Source: JAUVKT01 sp942491535 (GTDB lineage Bacteria; Bacteroidota; Bacteroidia; Bacteroidales; VadinHA17). From it: a DNA stretch of 64,000 nucleotides. The notes under the pieces are model-generated. The model saw only the letters and a list, made by a program, of their open reading frames with translations. It had not been told where the DNA came from and did not search any database. Each line of letters starts with the position of its first letter. Positions within the stretch are counted from its first letter, which is position 1. Location: assembly GCA_942491535.1 (NCBI GenBank), contig CALOBV010000024.1, forward strand, positions 62,001-126,000, written 5' to 3'. The position numbers and the translations under genes were made by a program. Shown here one piece after another: positions 47,235 through 56,605 of the stretch.

Positions 47235-48110
47235 ATGAAACACAGATCTGGATTTGTTAATATACTCGGGAACCCAAATGTTGGGAAGTCTACACTTATG
47301 AATGTGCTGGTAGGAGAAAAACTGTCGATAATTACTTCAAAGGCACAGACAACAAGGCACAGAATCAAAGGGATTGTCAACGGTGATGATTTTCAAATTG
47401 TATATTCCGACACACCTGGCATACTTAATCCAAAATATAAGCTCCAGGAAGCAATGATGCAGACTGTCGATAGCGCTCTTCAGGATGCTGACCTGATACT
47501 CTATATTACTGATGTTGTAGAGGTATTCGATAAGCATAGTGAGTATCTGGAGAAGATAATTGCAATTGATGTTCCAAGGATTATTGTTATAAATAAGATT
47601 GACCTGACAGATGAGGAAAAGCTGAATGCGCTTTTCAGCAAGTGGGAAGAGATTATGCCCGGTGTCCAGATTGTACCTGTATCGGCATTAAGAAACTTTA
47701 ATATTGAGAACCTCCTGAAATTAATTCTGGAGAAATTACCCGAAGGACCTGCCTGGTTTCCGAAAGACCAGCTTACAGACAGGTTTGAAAGATATTTTGT
47801 TACAGAAATAATTCGTGAGAAAATACTGTCAAATTATAGCAAGGAAATTCCCTATTCTGTGGAAGTGGAAATTGAAACTTACGAAGAGACTGCTTCAATT
47901 AATAACATCAGGGTCATAATTCATGTATCCAGGGATAGCCAGAAGGGCATTATTATCGGTCATAAAGGAAAAATGTTGAAGCTTATCGGTAGTCAGGCAC
48001 GAAAAGATATTGAAGAACTTATCGGGAAGAAGGTCTTTCTCGAGATATATGTTAAGGTAAATAAGGAGTGGCGGAATAATCCTAATGCTTTGAAACGTTT
48101 TGGTTATTAG
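47235..48110 (+). CDS. era: GTPase Era
   Basis: 291 residues. G1 G-N-P-N-V-G-K-S-T, G2 T-S-K-A-Q-T-T-R-H-R, G3 D-T-P-G, G4 N-K-I-D and G5 V-S-A-L are all in place. The KH domain has G-I-I-I-G-H-K-G-K. Era binds the 3' end of 16S rRNA in 30S assembly. Ordered between rluB and der in one rightward operon. Confidence 0.96.
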   Translation: MKHRSGFVNILGNPNVGKSTLMNVLVGEKLSIITSKAQTTRHRIKGIVNGDDFQIVYSDTPGILNPKYKLQEAMMQTVDSALQDADLILYITDVVEVFDKHSEYLEKIIAIDVPRIIVINKIDLTDEEKLNALFSKWEEIMPGVQIVPVSALRNFNIENLLKLILEKLPEGPAWFPKDQLTDRFERYFVTEIIREKILSNYSKEIPYSVEVEIETYEETASINNIRVIIHVSRDSQKGIIIGHKGKMLKLIGSQARKDIEELIGKKVFLEIYVKVNKEWRNNPNALKRFGY

Positions 48111-48163
48111 AACCAGGCATAAGGACAAGTTAAGAGGCAGCATTAAATAATAAGCTAAAAGTG

Positions 48164-49468
48164 ATGAGTAAAATTGTAGCAATTGTAGGACGGCCCAATG
48201 TTGGGAAATCGACACTGTTTAACAGGCTGACAGAGAGCAGGGCTGCTATTGTTGATGAAGAGAGCGGAGTAACACGCGACAGGCATTATGGGAGAGCTAC
48301 ATGGAATGGGATTGACTTTTCAGTAATCGATACAGGAGGATATGTTACAAATTCAGATGATGTATTCGAGGAAGAGATAAATAAACAGGTATTGCTTGCT
48401 ATCGAAGAAGCTGATGTTATTGTTTTCCTTGTGGATGTTATTAGCGGAATCACAGACCTTGATGAGTCTATAGCAAATATGCTCAGGAGAACACAAAAAA
48501 CAGTTGTCGTGGTTGTCAATAAAGTTGATAATAATGATCGGAGAATGGACGCAGCAGAGTTTTATTCCCTGGGGCTGGGTGATTTTTTCACTATCTCGTC
48601 TGCAAACGGAAGCGGCACAGGCGATATGCTTGATGAAATAGTTAAGAATCTTCCGGATACTGCTGTCGAGCCACTTGAGGAATATCCAAAATACGCAATA
48701 GTAGGTAGGCCAAACGTGGGCAAATCGACACTTATCAACACCCTTATGGGTGAAGAAAGAAATATAGTTACACCGGTAGCGGGTACTACCAGGGATTCAA
48801 TATATACCCTTTATAATAAGTACCAACACAAATTTTACCTTGTTGATACTGCAGGTCTGAGAAAGAAGGCAAAAGTAAATGAAGACCTGGAGTTTTACTC
48901 CACTCTGAGATCTGTTCGTACAATAGAAAGTTCTGATATATGCCTGCTGCTAATCGACGCTACCAGGGGACTTGAATCACAGGACCTGAATATAATGTAT
49001 CTTATTCTTAAGAATAGTAAGGGACTGGTTGTGCTGGTTAATAAATGGGACCTGGTAGAGAAAGAAACTAATACTATTAAAAAACTTGAGAAGGAAATCA
49101 GAGAAAGGACTGCTCCTTTTATTGATTATCCGATTCTATTTATTTCTGCAGTAAGCAAGCAGAGAATTCACAAGGTGCTTGATACTGCAATCGAGGTATT
49201 TAACAACAGAACAAAGAAAATTCCTACTTCGTCTCTGAACGATGTAATGCTAAAGGCCATCGAAAATAATCCTCCACCATCTGTGAAAGGGAAATATATT
49301 AAAATTAAATATGTCACTCAATTGCCAACACATTCACCCTCATTTGCCTTCTTCTGTAACCTGCCCCAGTATCTAAAGGAACCGTATAAAAGATACCTGG
49401 AAAACAGGTTAAGAGAAAATTTTGATTTTCATGGTGTCCCTGTCAAAATCTTCTTCAGAAAAAAATAG
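48164..49468 (+). CDS. der: Ribosome biogenesis GTPase Der (EngA)
   Basis: 434 residues from ATG 48164 (a GTG three bases earlier is also possible). Two tandem GTPase domains, each with G-R-P-N-V-G-K-S-T (near 9 and 180), D-T-G-G / D-T-A-G, N-K-V-D / N-K-W-D, and a KH-like C-terminal domain ending K-I-F-F-R-K-K. Acts in 50S assembly. Third in the operon. Confidence 0.97.
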   Translation: MSKIVAIVGRPNVGKSTLFNRLTESRAAIVDEESGVTRDRHYGRATWNGIDFSVIDTGGYVTNSDDVFEEEINKQVLLAIEEADVIVFLVDVISGITDLDESIANMLRRTQKTVVVVVNKVDNNDRRMDAAEFYSLGLGDFFTISSANGSGTGDMLDEIVKNLPDTAVEPLEEYPKYAIVGRPNVGKSTLINTLMGEERNIVTPVAGTTRDSIYTLYNKYQHKFYLVDTAGLRKKAKVNEDLEFYSTLRSVRTIESSDICLLLIDATRGLESQDLNIMYLILKNSKGLVVLVNKWDLVEKETNTIKKLEKEIRERTAPFIDYPILFISAVSKQRIHKVLDTAIEVFNNRTKKIPTSSLNDVMLKAIENNPPPSVKGKYIKIKYVTQLPTHSPSFAFFCNLPQYLKEPYKRYLENRLRENFDFHGVPVKIFFRKK

Positions 49469-49510
49469 TTAAATTGGTGTGATTTTTGTGATTCTATCGA
49501 AAACATAATT

Positions 49511-50044
49511 ATGACCTGGATACGGAAAATCATATTTCTTGTGCTAATAGCTTTAGCACCCTTATCCTGTACGAAGATAAGACAACTTCCTCCCGAACCT
49601 GTTATAAGCTTCACAGGCTTCAGCATGTTCGACTCTACAGATATCCTTGGCAATACTCATAAGGCCGGAGTACTTGCGTTTTACTTTGAGGACGGGGATG
49701 GCGATGTTGGACTGGAGCAGCCTCTTCAGGGCGCAACAAATACTGACACAACAAATCTCACCTTTTTCCTTTATGAAAAAGAAAATGGTTTATTCACTGA
49801 ACCTTCAGATACGCTGGGTTATCGCATCCCTTATATTGAAAGAATAGGGCAAAACCAGATTTTGCAGGGAACCATACAAATTACCTTTCTCTATATTGGG
49901 TATACTGAATCAGACACACTTTTTTATGAATTCTTTATCGAAGACCGGGCAGGCAATATCAGTAACATCAGCGAATCGTGTGAAATAGTATTTACAGGAG
50001 AAGGAGGCTGCCTTGACAAAGAAGACCAGGGGTTTAGACCGTAA
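49511..50044 (+). CDS. Small lipoprotein, unknown function
   Basis: 177 residues. The signal peptide ends A-P-L-S-C, a lipobox with Cys at 20. The mature part reads as a beta-rich domain with F-Y-F-E-D-G-D-G-D-V-G and F-F-I-E-D-R-A-G-N-I-S-N, phrases common in small lipoproteins of Bacteroidota. Not recognised further. It follows der by 42 bases and overlaps the tail of the convergent propeller-phosphatase gene by 11 bases. Confidence 0.7.
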   Translation: MTWIRKIIFLVLIALAPLSCTKIRQLPPEPVISFTGFSMFDSTDILGNTHKAGVLAFYFEDGDGDVGLEQPLQGATNTDTTNLTFFLYEKENGLFTEPSDTLGYRIPYIERIGQNQILQGTIQITFLYIGYTESDTLFYEFFIEDRAGNISNISESCEIVFTGEGGCLDKEDQGFRP

Positions 50045-53000
50045 TACCCATAAAAAGCACATCGTCAACCTGCTCAAGATCTCCCTTCCATTCATCAAAA
50101 TAATCCCTCACAGCTATATATTGCTGATCCATAGGAATATCCTTAATCTCCTCTATCAGGTTCTTCATCCTGATAATCTTGAGTTTCTTCCCCTGGGGAC
50201 CTCCAAACTGGTCGGGGTATCCATCTGAAAACATATAAACAGCATCACCTTTTTTCAGGTAGTATTCCTGATCGTCGAAGTACTTTTCAGTTACACTTTC
50301 TCCTCCCACAGAACTTTTGTTACCGCGTATATAATACTGCTCTCCGTCCATAACCAGTATAACAGGCCTCATTGCAGATGCAAATCTAAGCATCCTGGTC
50401 TTAAGATTGAACTCACAAACAATTATGTCCATTCCATCGCTTGTAGAATGCTTCCCGTCGCCCTGATTAAGTGTGGATGAAATCTCCTTATCAAGAGTAG
50501 ACAGGATCTGTGATGGTCTTGTTATTTCCTTCCTCAATACAATTTCCTGTATCAGGGCTGATCCTATCATAGACATAAAGGCACCGGGTACACCATGACC
50601 GGTTGAGTCGGCACAAACAATAATAAACCTGTCGTCGTCTATATTATCGAACCAGTAGAAGTCGCCACTTACTATATCACGTGGTCTATAAAAAGTAAAG
50701 GATCCATCAAAGACAGTATCAAGCTTTGCCAGCGATGGTAAAAGACCTGCCTGTATTCTCTGTGCATAATTTATACTGTCTGTAATTTCCCTGTTTTGCT
50801 GTACTATCTCCTCTTTTTGCCTGATAACCTCCCTGGTACGATCTTCAAGTTCGCTTTCCAGGTAGACTTTAACCTTCTTCTGAGACCTTTCCCTGGCCCT
50901 GATAATAATTACTCCGGTACCCAGTACAACCATAACCATAATTCCAACAAACCACCACATTCTCCAAATTGGCTTCCTTACTGATAGATTAAAACCCGCA
51001 ATAAGATTATTTGTAATGCCATCGTAATTATATGAAATAAGGTTAAATCGATAATTTCCATCAGATAACTTATAGTTTGCCGATCTTGAATAAGTAGGAT
51101 CAGACCATTCAGTATCATAATTATCAAGCTTGTACCTGTAATACACTTTCTCTGCGTCAGAATAATAGAGGCCGGCGAAATTAATTGTAATACTATATCT
51201 TACCTTGTATGGCAGGTTATATGAATCTCTTAATGGATACTCCACATCATCAATTACCACCGAGATGATATTAGTCTGAGGCGGAATCATCCTGGCCTGA
51301 TCAAGCTCCGGCATATATTTCATAAAACCTTCCGAACTTCCCATCAGGATATAACCCCCTGAGGTTTCATACACTGCATTCTCATTATAATCTTCCTCCA
51401 GCCCAAAAATATCAACAAAGGTTCTTATCTGACCAAGCTCTGTGTTCAACAAAGAAAATCCCTGTTCATGACCAATCCATATATTGTTTCTACTGTCTGC
51501 CATAATGCTGTAGCAATGATCATTAAGTAAGCCGTCAGCAGAGGATATATGTACCAGGCTATCTCCGGTAAACCTGTAGATTCCCTTCCCGAGAGTAGCC
51601 CCCCAAATAATTCCATTATTATCGATATCGTATGACTGGAACTCTATCCTGCCTCCTCCGTATATAACTGCTTTTCCTGCATTTACTCCTGTCTCAGGAT
51701 CGACGGTATAGAACCTGTTGCCTGTTGTTGCCACGTAAACCTTACCTGTACCATCAGGCAGAATCTGGTTAATATTATTGTGTGGCAGGTTCTCATAAGT
51801 TGTATATCTTCTTAATTCTCCAGTACTGATATTGCGTGCAAGCAAACCGCTCCTTGTTGCAAGCCAGAGGTAGTTACCGTCAAGTTTAATATCAGCAATA
51901 TAATTCTCCAGGTTATTGTCGGAAACAAAAAACTGAGTTACTCTGCCATTATTATCCAGGCTGAATACCCCCCTTGTATCTGTTCCAAATAATATTGTTT
52001 CATTATTCAGCGAACAGTAAGAGGTAATCTTCGATTCGCCAATATATTTTCCCAGGTCAGTATATGATATTGTCTTTTCATTCTCTATATCATAGAGATA
52101 AATTCCTCTTCCGGCCCCAATAAAAAGTTTATCATCTTTTTCGAAAAATTTAATAATGTTATTAGACCTGCCTTCAATACCAGGAGTAAGGAAGGTGTAA
52201 GCATCGGAAGCCAGAATCGAGACGCCATCACCAAATTGACCTATCCATATATTACCCTCTCTATCCTGGTAAATATCCTTAGCATCATTCCCTGCCAGAC
52301 CAGATTCTCTATTATATATACTAATATCATCGGCGTTATCTCCCAGTCCAAGCTTGAAAATACCATCCCCGAAGGTCGACACCCAGAGATTACCAGCCTT
52401 ATCATACATAAGAGATTGCACCCTTGACTGATTAAGCAATTCATTATCAATAAGTCTTGAAACGTCGGCAGAAGAACCATTAATGGTAACCCGAAAAATG
52501 CCATCGTCTTCAGTCCCAATAATGTATTCATTGCTCCCTGGAACAGGTTCAATGGCCTGAATCTTCATAAAATGCAATTCGTCAACCTCAAAAACAGGGA
52601 CAATCCTGTCTTCGTCTATGCTTACAATAAAGAGACCCACCTGTGTTCCCAGCAATAATCTCTTATCTTCCATCAGGGCTCCGCTGTATATTACATGATC
52701 TTCGTTAGAGTGTAATCTAATCGCATCGCCCCCATCCCCCATATTAAACAGGTATATTCCCTTGCTCTGAGAAAGAATATAAATCTCCGAATTATCGCCT
52801 TCAAGCAAGGAGTTTATTCTGAATGCATTAATACCTTGAATCGTATAGAGATCTGATCCTGAGCTCTTGTACACATTGCCATCGCTTAATCCGAATACTA
52901 CACTGCCATCAGAAGCATCGAGACTCGATACAGGAAAACCTTTAGTCGTTGAGTCGGCGGGTGAAATATCATGAAAATCGAAACCATCAAAAATTGAAAG

Positions 53001-53189
53001 ACCAGAGCCTGTACCCAACCAGATAAACCCCCTGTCATCCTGGTTAATGGTATAAACAAATCTATTTCTCAGTCCTTCTTCGGTATTGAAATTTTTGAAT
53101 TGGAATGTTTGCGGAAGGCAGAAGATAGTACTAATTACAAACAGGGCAATTCCCAACAGTGTCCTTCTCAGTTCAGGCGGAAAACTCAT
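50034..53189 (-). CDS. Two-component-regulator propeller protein with SpoIIE phosphatase domain
   Basis: 1051 residues. A signal/anchor segment (about 10-27) precedes two beta-propellers built of Reg_prop repeats (D-R-G-F-I-W-L-G-T-G-S-G-L, D-K-A-G-N-L-W-V-S-T-F-G-D-G-I, D-R-E-G-N-I-W-I-G-Q-F-G-D-G-V), then a Y_Y_Y domain (about 660-730), one membrane helix (about 743-765), a coiled coil (about 770-815) and a SpoIIE/PP2C domain (about 820-1051) with G-D-F-Y-W-F-D and A-D-S-T-G-H-G-V-P-G-A-F-M-S. It should sense outside the inner membrane and dephosphorylate a serine/threonine protein, perhaps an anti-anti-sigma factor, in the cytoplasm. No anti-sigma partner is adjacent. Last gene of the surface operon, 5 bases after the 330-residue gene. 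Confidence 0.9.
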   Translation of the reverse strand: MSFPPELRRTLLGIALFVISTIFCLPQTFQFKNFNTEEGLRNRFVYTINQDDRGFIWLGTGSGLSIFDGFDFHDISPADSTTKGFPVSSLDASDGSVVFGLSDGNVYKSSGSDLYTIQGINAFRINSLLEGDNSEIYILSQSKGIYLFNMGDGGDAIRLHSNEDHVIYSGALMEDKRLLLGTQVGLFIVSIDEDRIVPVFEVDELHFMKIQAIEPVPGSNEYIIGTEDDGIFRVTINGSSADVSRLIDNELLNQSRVQSLMYDKAGNLWVSTFGDGIFKLGLGDNADDISIYNRESGLAGNDAKDIYQDREGNIWIGQFGDGVSILASDAYTFLTPGIEGRSNNIIKFFEKDDKLFIGAGRGIYLYDIENEKTISYTDLGKYIGESKITSYCSLNNETILFGTDTRGVFSLDNNGRVTQFFVSDNNLENYIADIKLDGNYLWLATRSGLLARNISTGELRRYTTYENLPHNNINQILPDGTGKVYVATTGNRFYTVDPETGVNAGKAVIYGGGRIEFQSYDIDNNGIIWGATLGKGIYRFTGDSLVHISSADGLLNDHCYSIMADSRNNIWIGHEQGFSLLNTELGQIRTFVDIFGLEEDYNENAVYETSGGYILMGSSEGFMKYMPELDQARMIPPQTNIISVVIDDVEYPLRDSYNLPYKVRYSITINFAGLYYSDAEKVYYRYKLDNYDTEWSDPTYSRSANYKLSDGNYRFNLISYNYDGITNNLIAGFNLSVRKPIWRMWWFVGIMVMVVLGTGVIIIRARERSQKKVKVYLESELEDRTREVIRQKEEIVQQNREITDSINYAQRIQAGLLPSLAKLDTVFDGSFTFYRPRDIVSGDFYWFDNIDDDRFIIVCADSTGHGVPGAFMSMIGSALIQEIVLRKEITRPSQILSTLDKEISSTLNQGDGKHSTSDGMDIIVCEFNLKTRMLRFASAMRPVILVMDGEQYYIRGNKSSVGGESVTEKYFDDQEYYLKKGDAVYMFSDGYPDQFGGPQGKKLKIIRMKNLIEEIKDIPMDQQYIAVRDYFDEWKGDLEQVDDVLFMGITV

Positions 53190-53194
53190 TAAGT

Positions 53195-54187
53195 CTACTT
53201 ATTAATTTTTCTTACTCCAATACTCGCATCATAAACAGGCACTCCTCCAATCGGCACTACAAAAAACGGGAGGGTCTCACCATATTGATTCTCAACAGAA
53301 ATAACAACATTATTATTTCTTACAAGCGACGATCTCTTTTTAATAAATTGAAAATCAAGTGAGGAGTTTAGTTCAGCATTATCCAGTCTTATCCTGTCTT
53401 CAGCCCATTCTTTTTCACCACCGATCTGCTGCAACTGTCCTCTTCTGACCCTTGATACTACTCTTATTACTCCATCATCATCCCAGTCGAAATTTACAGT
53501 CTTAATAAAGATGCAGGCAGTATCCACGTATGGATAGATATGCGATATATTCTCATTGTTGTTCCACATCCTGAAAGTGTATTCATAGGTAAAGGCATTA
53601 CCATCCTCTATTGGCACATTCTCATTCGCTTCCCTGCTAAGGAAGTAACGGTAAAGATTTCCATCATCGCCCGATTCACCCTCTGCGATTATCTTAAATA
53701 TATAACCTCCAAATTCTTCTATTAATTCACCTTCGCCCGGATTAAAGGGCCCAAAGGTATACCAGTTATCGTCATAGCGATTATCCACGCCGAATACTTT
53801 TGAAGCAAGCATAACACCACTCCTGTAACCTCCGGTTGGCTGAATTCCTTTTGCATCTTCAGTTGAGCAACAATCCAGTCCGCCATATATTGTATAAGAC
53901 ATCCTTGTGTCCCAGTAACCATTTATTTCGTCTACATCGCCTCCAATATCAGGATCATAAACCCTTATATAAAATGGATCATTATATGTAGTAGGCACCT
54001 TAAAAAAGAAGGTCTGTGAAAAGTCATCATCACCCCATGATATGTCGCCATTTTTACCAAAAGTCATAAGATAGGGAATATTTTCATCGGGAGCAGGCAC
54101 AGACTGAGACATTGCCCCCCCACCTGCCATAAATAACAGAAGCATCCATGTTGCAACATATATATTGAATTTACCCCTCATAATCAT
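53195..54187 (-). CDS. Secreted protein, unknown function
   Basis: 330 residues (328 from the second ATG at 54181). A signal peptide ends near G-G-G-A-M-S-Q. The mature part has F-F-F-K-V-P, Y-I-R-V-Y-D-P-D-I-G-G-D-V-D, W-Y-T-F-G-P and Y-R-Y-F-L-S: a beta-rich, Asp/Gly-rich protein that looks like a jelly-roll or ligand-binding domain. I do not recognise the family. It lies 5 bases ahead of the propeller phosphatase and 16 bases after the PD40/PKD gene, so it is part of the surface operon. Confidence 0.7.
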   Translation of the reverse strand: MIMRGKFNIYVATWMLLLFMAGGGAMSQSVPAPDENIPYLMTFGKNGDISWGDDDFSQTFFFKVPTTYNDPFYIRVYDPDIGGDVDEINGYWDTRMSYTIYGGLDCCSTEDAKGIQPTGGYRSGVMLASKVFGVDNRYDDNWYTFGPFNPGEGELIEEFGGYIFKIIAEGESGDDGNLYRYFLSREANENVPIEDGNAFTYEYTFRMWNNNENISHIYPYVDTACIFIKTVNFDWDDDGVIRVVSRVRRGQLQQIGGEKEWAEDRIRLDNAELNSSLDFQFIKKRSSLVRNNNVVISVENQYGETLPFFVVPIGGVPVYDASIGVRKINK

Positions 54188-54203
54188 ACAAAATTAATCT
54201 TTT

Positions 54204-55634
54204 TCAATTACTGCCTTCTCTCACAACCACATATTTAGAAACACAGGCTTCCCTTATATTACCATCCTGGTCTGGATTAGCTGTTACAATCAACTGTACA
54301 ACAAATGTACCAGGGCTTGAAAATACCTTTTCGGTATTAAGACCTGTTGCTATTGTACCATCATCAAAATTCCAGTAATATTTATTTATCTCCCACCCGG
54401 GCAGATTAGTCTTCCCTGCATCAAAGCTTATTCTCTGTCCCACAGTGCATGTATCAGGTGATGTGATATAAGCTTGTTCTGTTTTTACAATATCCAGCAG
54501 AGTGCTTTTTTCGTTATACTTTATCTCACCCGTTACCTTATCGATCACATTTAGTTTTACAATATATATTCCCGGCTTCTCAAAACAATGCTCTGTAAGA
54601 ACTCCTGTACCCTTTAGTCCATCATCAAAGTCCCACTCGTAATCGTAGGGCATAGAATCAAACTTCTGGGCATTCTCTTCATAAAACTCATAACAGAACT
54701 GATCTTCCACCTGTGGATTGCAATTATTTTTTCTTATTATCAGAGAAGTAAAACGATATATATCATCTGTTCTTTCCCTGTTGGAGGTAAAGAAACCATC
54801 AGATGTACCAGCCTCGGTGATATAAGAAAAATCATCTGCTCCCGAATTTATTGGCTCAGGTAAAAGACTTGCCTCTTTCCACCGGCCATACCTGAGTGTT
54901 GAAGAATAAAGGTCCAGACCTCCAATCCCACCAGCCCTGTCGGAAGCAAAAAATAACTCTCCGGAAGGACTGTACCAGGGATACAAATCGGCAGCTGAAC
55001 TATTTATTTCCGACCCGAGGTTGACCGGATCGGCCCATTCTCCGTTTACCCATTCGCAGTAGTATAAATCAGAGCCACCCTCTCCTCCTGGAATATCAGA
55101 TGCAAAGAAAAGATATTTACCATCGCTGCTGATAAAGGGATGACCTACATTCCAGAGTGGATCATTATGCTTAAAAGGCCTGATATTTGTCCATGAGTCT
55201 CCCTGCTTATCTGCTATAAAAATACCACGATTATTATCAGCCCCCTGCTTTGTTGCTTCCTTGCCCTGCTTTACATTACTGGTATAATAAATCTGCTCCC
55301 CGTCGGGGCTGAAACAGAATGGTCCCTCGTTAGCCAGGGGACTCAGGTCCTTCGAGAAGACGCTTGCCCTTCCCCACTCCATGGTATCCTTCCTGAAAGC
55401 ATAATATATATTATATAAGAGGGTACGGTCAAATGTTCTAACATCACTGATAGCTGATATCCTCCTGTCTGAACAGAATGCAATACCATCTTTAGTAAGA
55501 ACCGGTGACATATCATTGAATATCCTTGAGCTTACAGGAACTTTCTCAATCCTGTAAGTATCACCCTCCTGTGCACCTGCATGGCTTACAGAAAAAATAA
55601 TTACAATTGATAATATGTAAACTCTGATACTCAT
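54204..55634 (-). CDS. Exported PD40-repeat and PKD-domain protein
   Basis: About 476 residues from the ATG at 55634, which begins a signal peptide (M-S-I-R-V-Y-I-L-S-I-V-I-I-F-S-V). The N-terminal half has WD40-like PD40 repeats (F-S-P-D-G-E-Q-I-Y-Y-T-S, I-S-S-D-G-K-Y-L-F-F-A-S-D, Y-S-P-S-G-E-L-F-F-A-S-D-R). The C-terminal part has two PKD domains (Y-D-Y-E-W-D-F-D-D-G and Y-Y-W-N-F-D-D-G). T9SS PorE-like proteins combine PD40 with OmpA domains, but no OmpA domain is seen here. It sits 4 bases after the PorP/SprF-like gene. Confidence 0.85.
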   Translation of the reverse strand: MSIRVYILSIVIIFSVSHAGAQEGDTYRIEKVPVSSRIFNDMSPVLTKDGIAFCSDRRISAISDVRTFDRTLLYNIYYAFRKDTMEWGRASVFSKDLSPLANEGPFCFSPDGEQIYYTSNVKQGKEATKQGADNNRGIFIADKQGDSWTNIRPFKHNDPLWNVGHPFISSDGKYLFFASDIPGGEGGSDLYYCEWVNGEWADPVNLGSEINSSAADLYPWYSPSGELFFASDRAGGIGGLDLYSSTLRYGRWKEASLLPEPINSGADDFSYITEAGTSDGFFTSNRERTDDIYRFTSLIIRKNNCNPQVEDQFCYEFYEENAQKFDSMPYDYEWDFDDGLKGTGVLTEHCFEKPGIYIVKLNVIDKVTGEIKYNEKSTLLDIVKTEQAYITSPDTCTVGQRISFDAGKTNLPGWEINKYYWNFDDGTIATGLNTEKVFSSPGTFVVQLIVTANPDQDGNIREACVSKYVVVREGSN

Positions 55635-55638
55635 TCCA

Positions 55639-56605
55639 TTAGAAATATCTTGGGTTAGCTGCTGACACCTTCTTGCCAAAATCAAATCTCAATGCAATCT
55701 CATGCGTGCCCCCAATAAAACTACTTATATCACCAAGGCCAATATCATATGAATAGCCCAGTCGTAACTGCTGTGCTGAGCTGGAGTTCAAGAAGAGCAA
55801 CCACTGCTTCTTCGCCAATTCTCCATGATCCTCCGATCCATAGAAAATCATATATTATAAAGTTACTGTTCAGGTCTAACCTTAGATTACCCGACAGGTT
55901 ATACTTTGCCATTACAGATGGCTTGAACTTAATTTCTTCAGTGAAAGATATCAGGGCGCCTGCTGAAAATAGGACATCATAATAACCCGGGTCAATAGCC
56001 ATTGCATAATCTGCCGACAGGGTGTCCGACTGATATGTTAAAGAGCCGGTACAGCTACTCCTGCAAAAAATTTCGGGTTCGCATAATAAACACCAAAGCC
56101 CAACATTGGGAAGCATATATGACTCCTCTCCCACATTATTAAAAGCATTGTCGTTGGGGTCTGTAGTTATTACCCCGGTATAGTCGGTACTTATCATATC
56201 CACTCCACCTTTTAAGCCCAGCGACCACTTCCCCTTATCTGTATTAATATGGAATGCATAGTAGGCAAAGGCACTTGTCTGCTTTGTAACACCATAGGTG
56301 ATATGATTTACAGACAGTCCAAGAGCCACTCTTTCCTTTTTTAGTGGAGAATGAAGTGATAGCGAAGCCATGGTACTTTCACCATCGAAACCCAGCATAC
56401 GCTTACGAGCCGATAGAGAAATAGAAAGTGCATCTCTTGTTCCGGCATAGGCAGGATTAATTACAAGTCCATCCAGAAGGTACTGGCTATATAAGGGAAC
56501 AAGGTTTGTTACCGGGTAGGGACCTCCATTATCGTCCTGGGCAAACATTGCAGGAGTAATGCAAATTCCAATTACAAGAATTAATATATATCTAATCTTT
56601 GCCAA
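55639..56605 (-). pseudogene. PorP/SprF-like type IX membrane protein (frameshifted)
   Basis: Reassembled length about 320 residues with a signal peptide and the family phrases Y-S-Q-Y-L-L-D-G-L-V-I-N-P-A-Y-A-G-T and A-L-G-L-S-V-N-H. At 56041-56100 the frame departs from the family pattern for about 21 residues; the +1 frame there reads G-F-G-V-Y-Y-A-N-P-K-F-F-A-G-V-A-V-P-A-L, so an extra G near 56098 and a missing T near 56043 cancel out. A further shift near 55788 sends the C-terminus into another frame (S-A-Q-Q-L-R-L-G-Y-S-Y-D, end N-P-R-Y-F). Such barrels anchor T9SS type-B adhesins to the outer membrane. Overlaps the adhesin stop by 14 bases. Confidence 0.85.
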
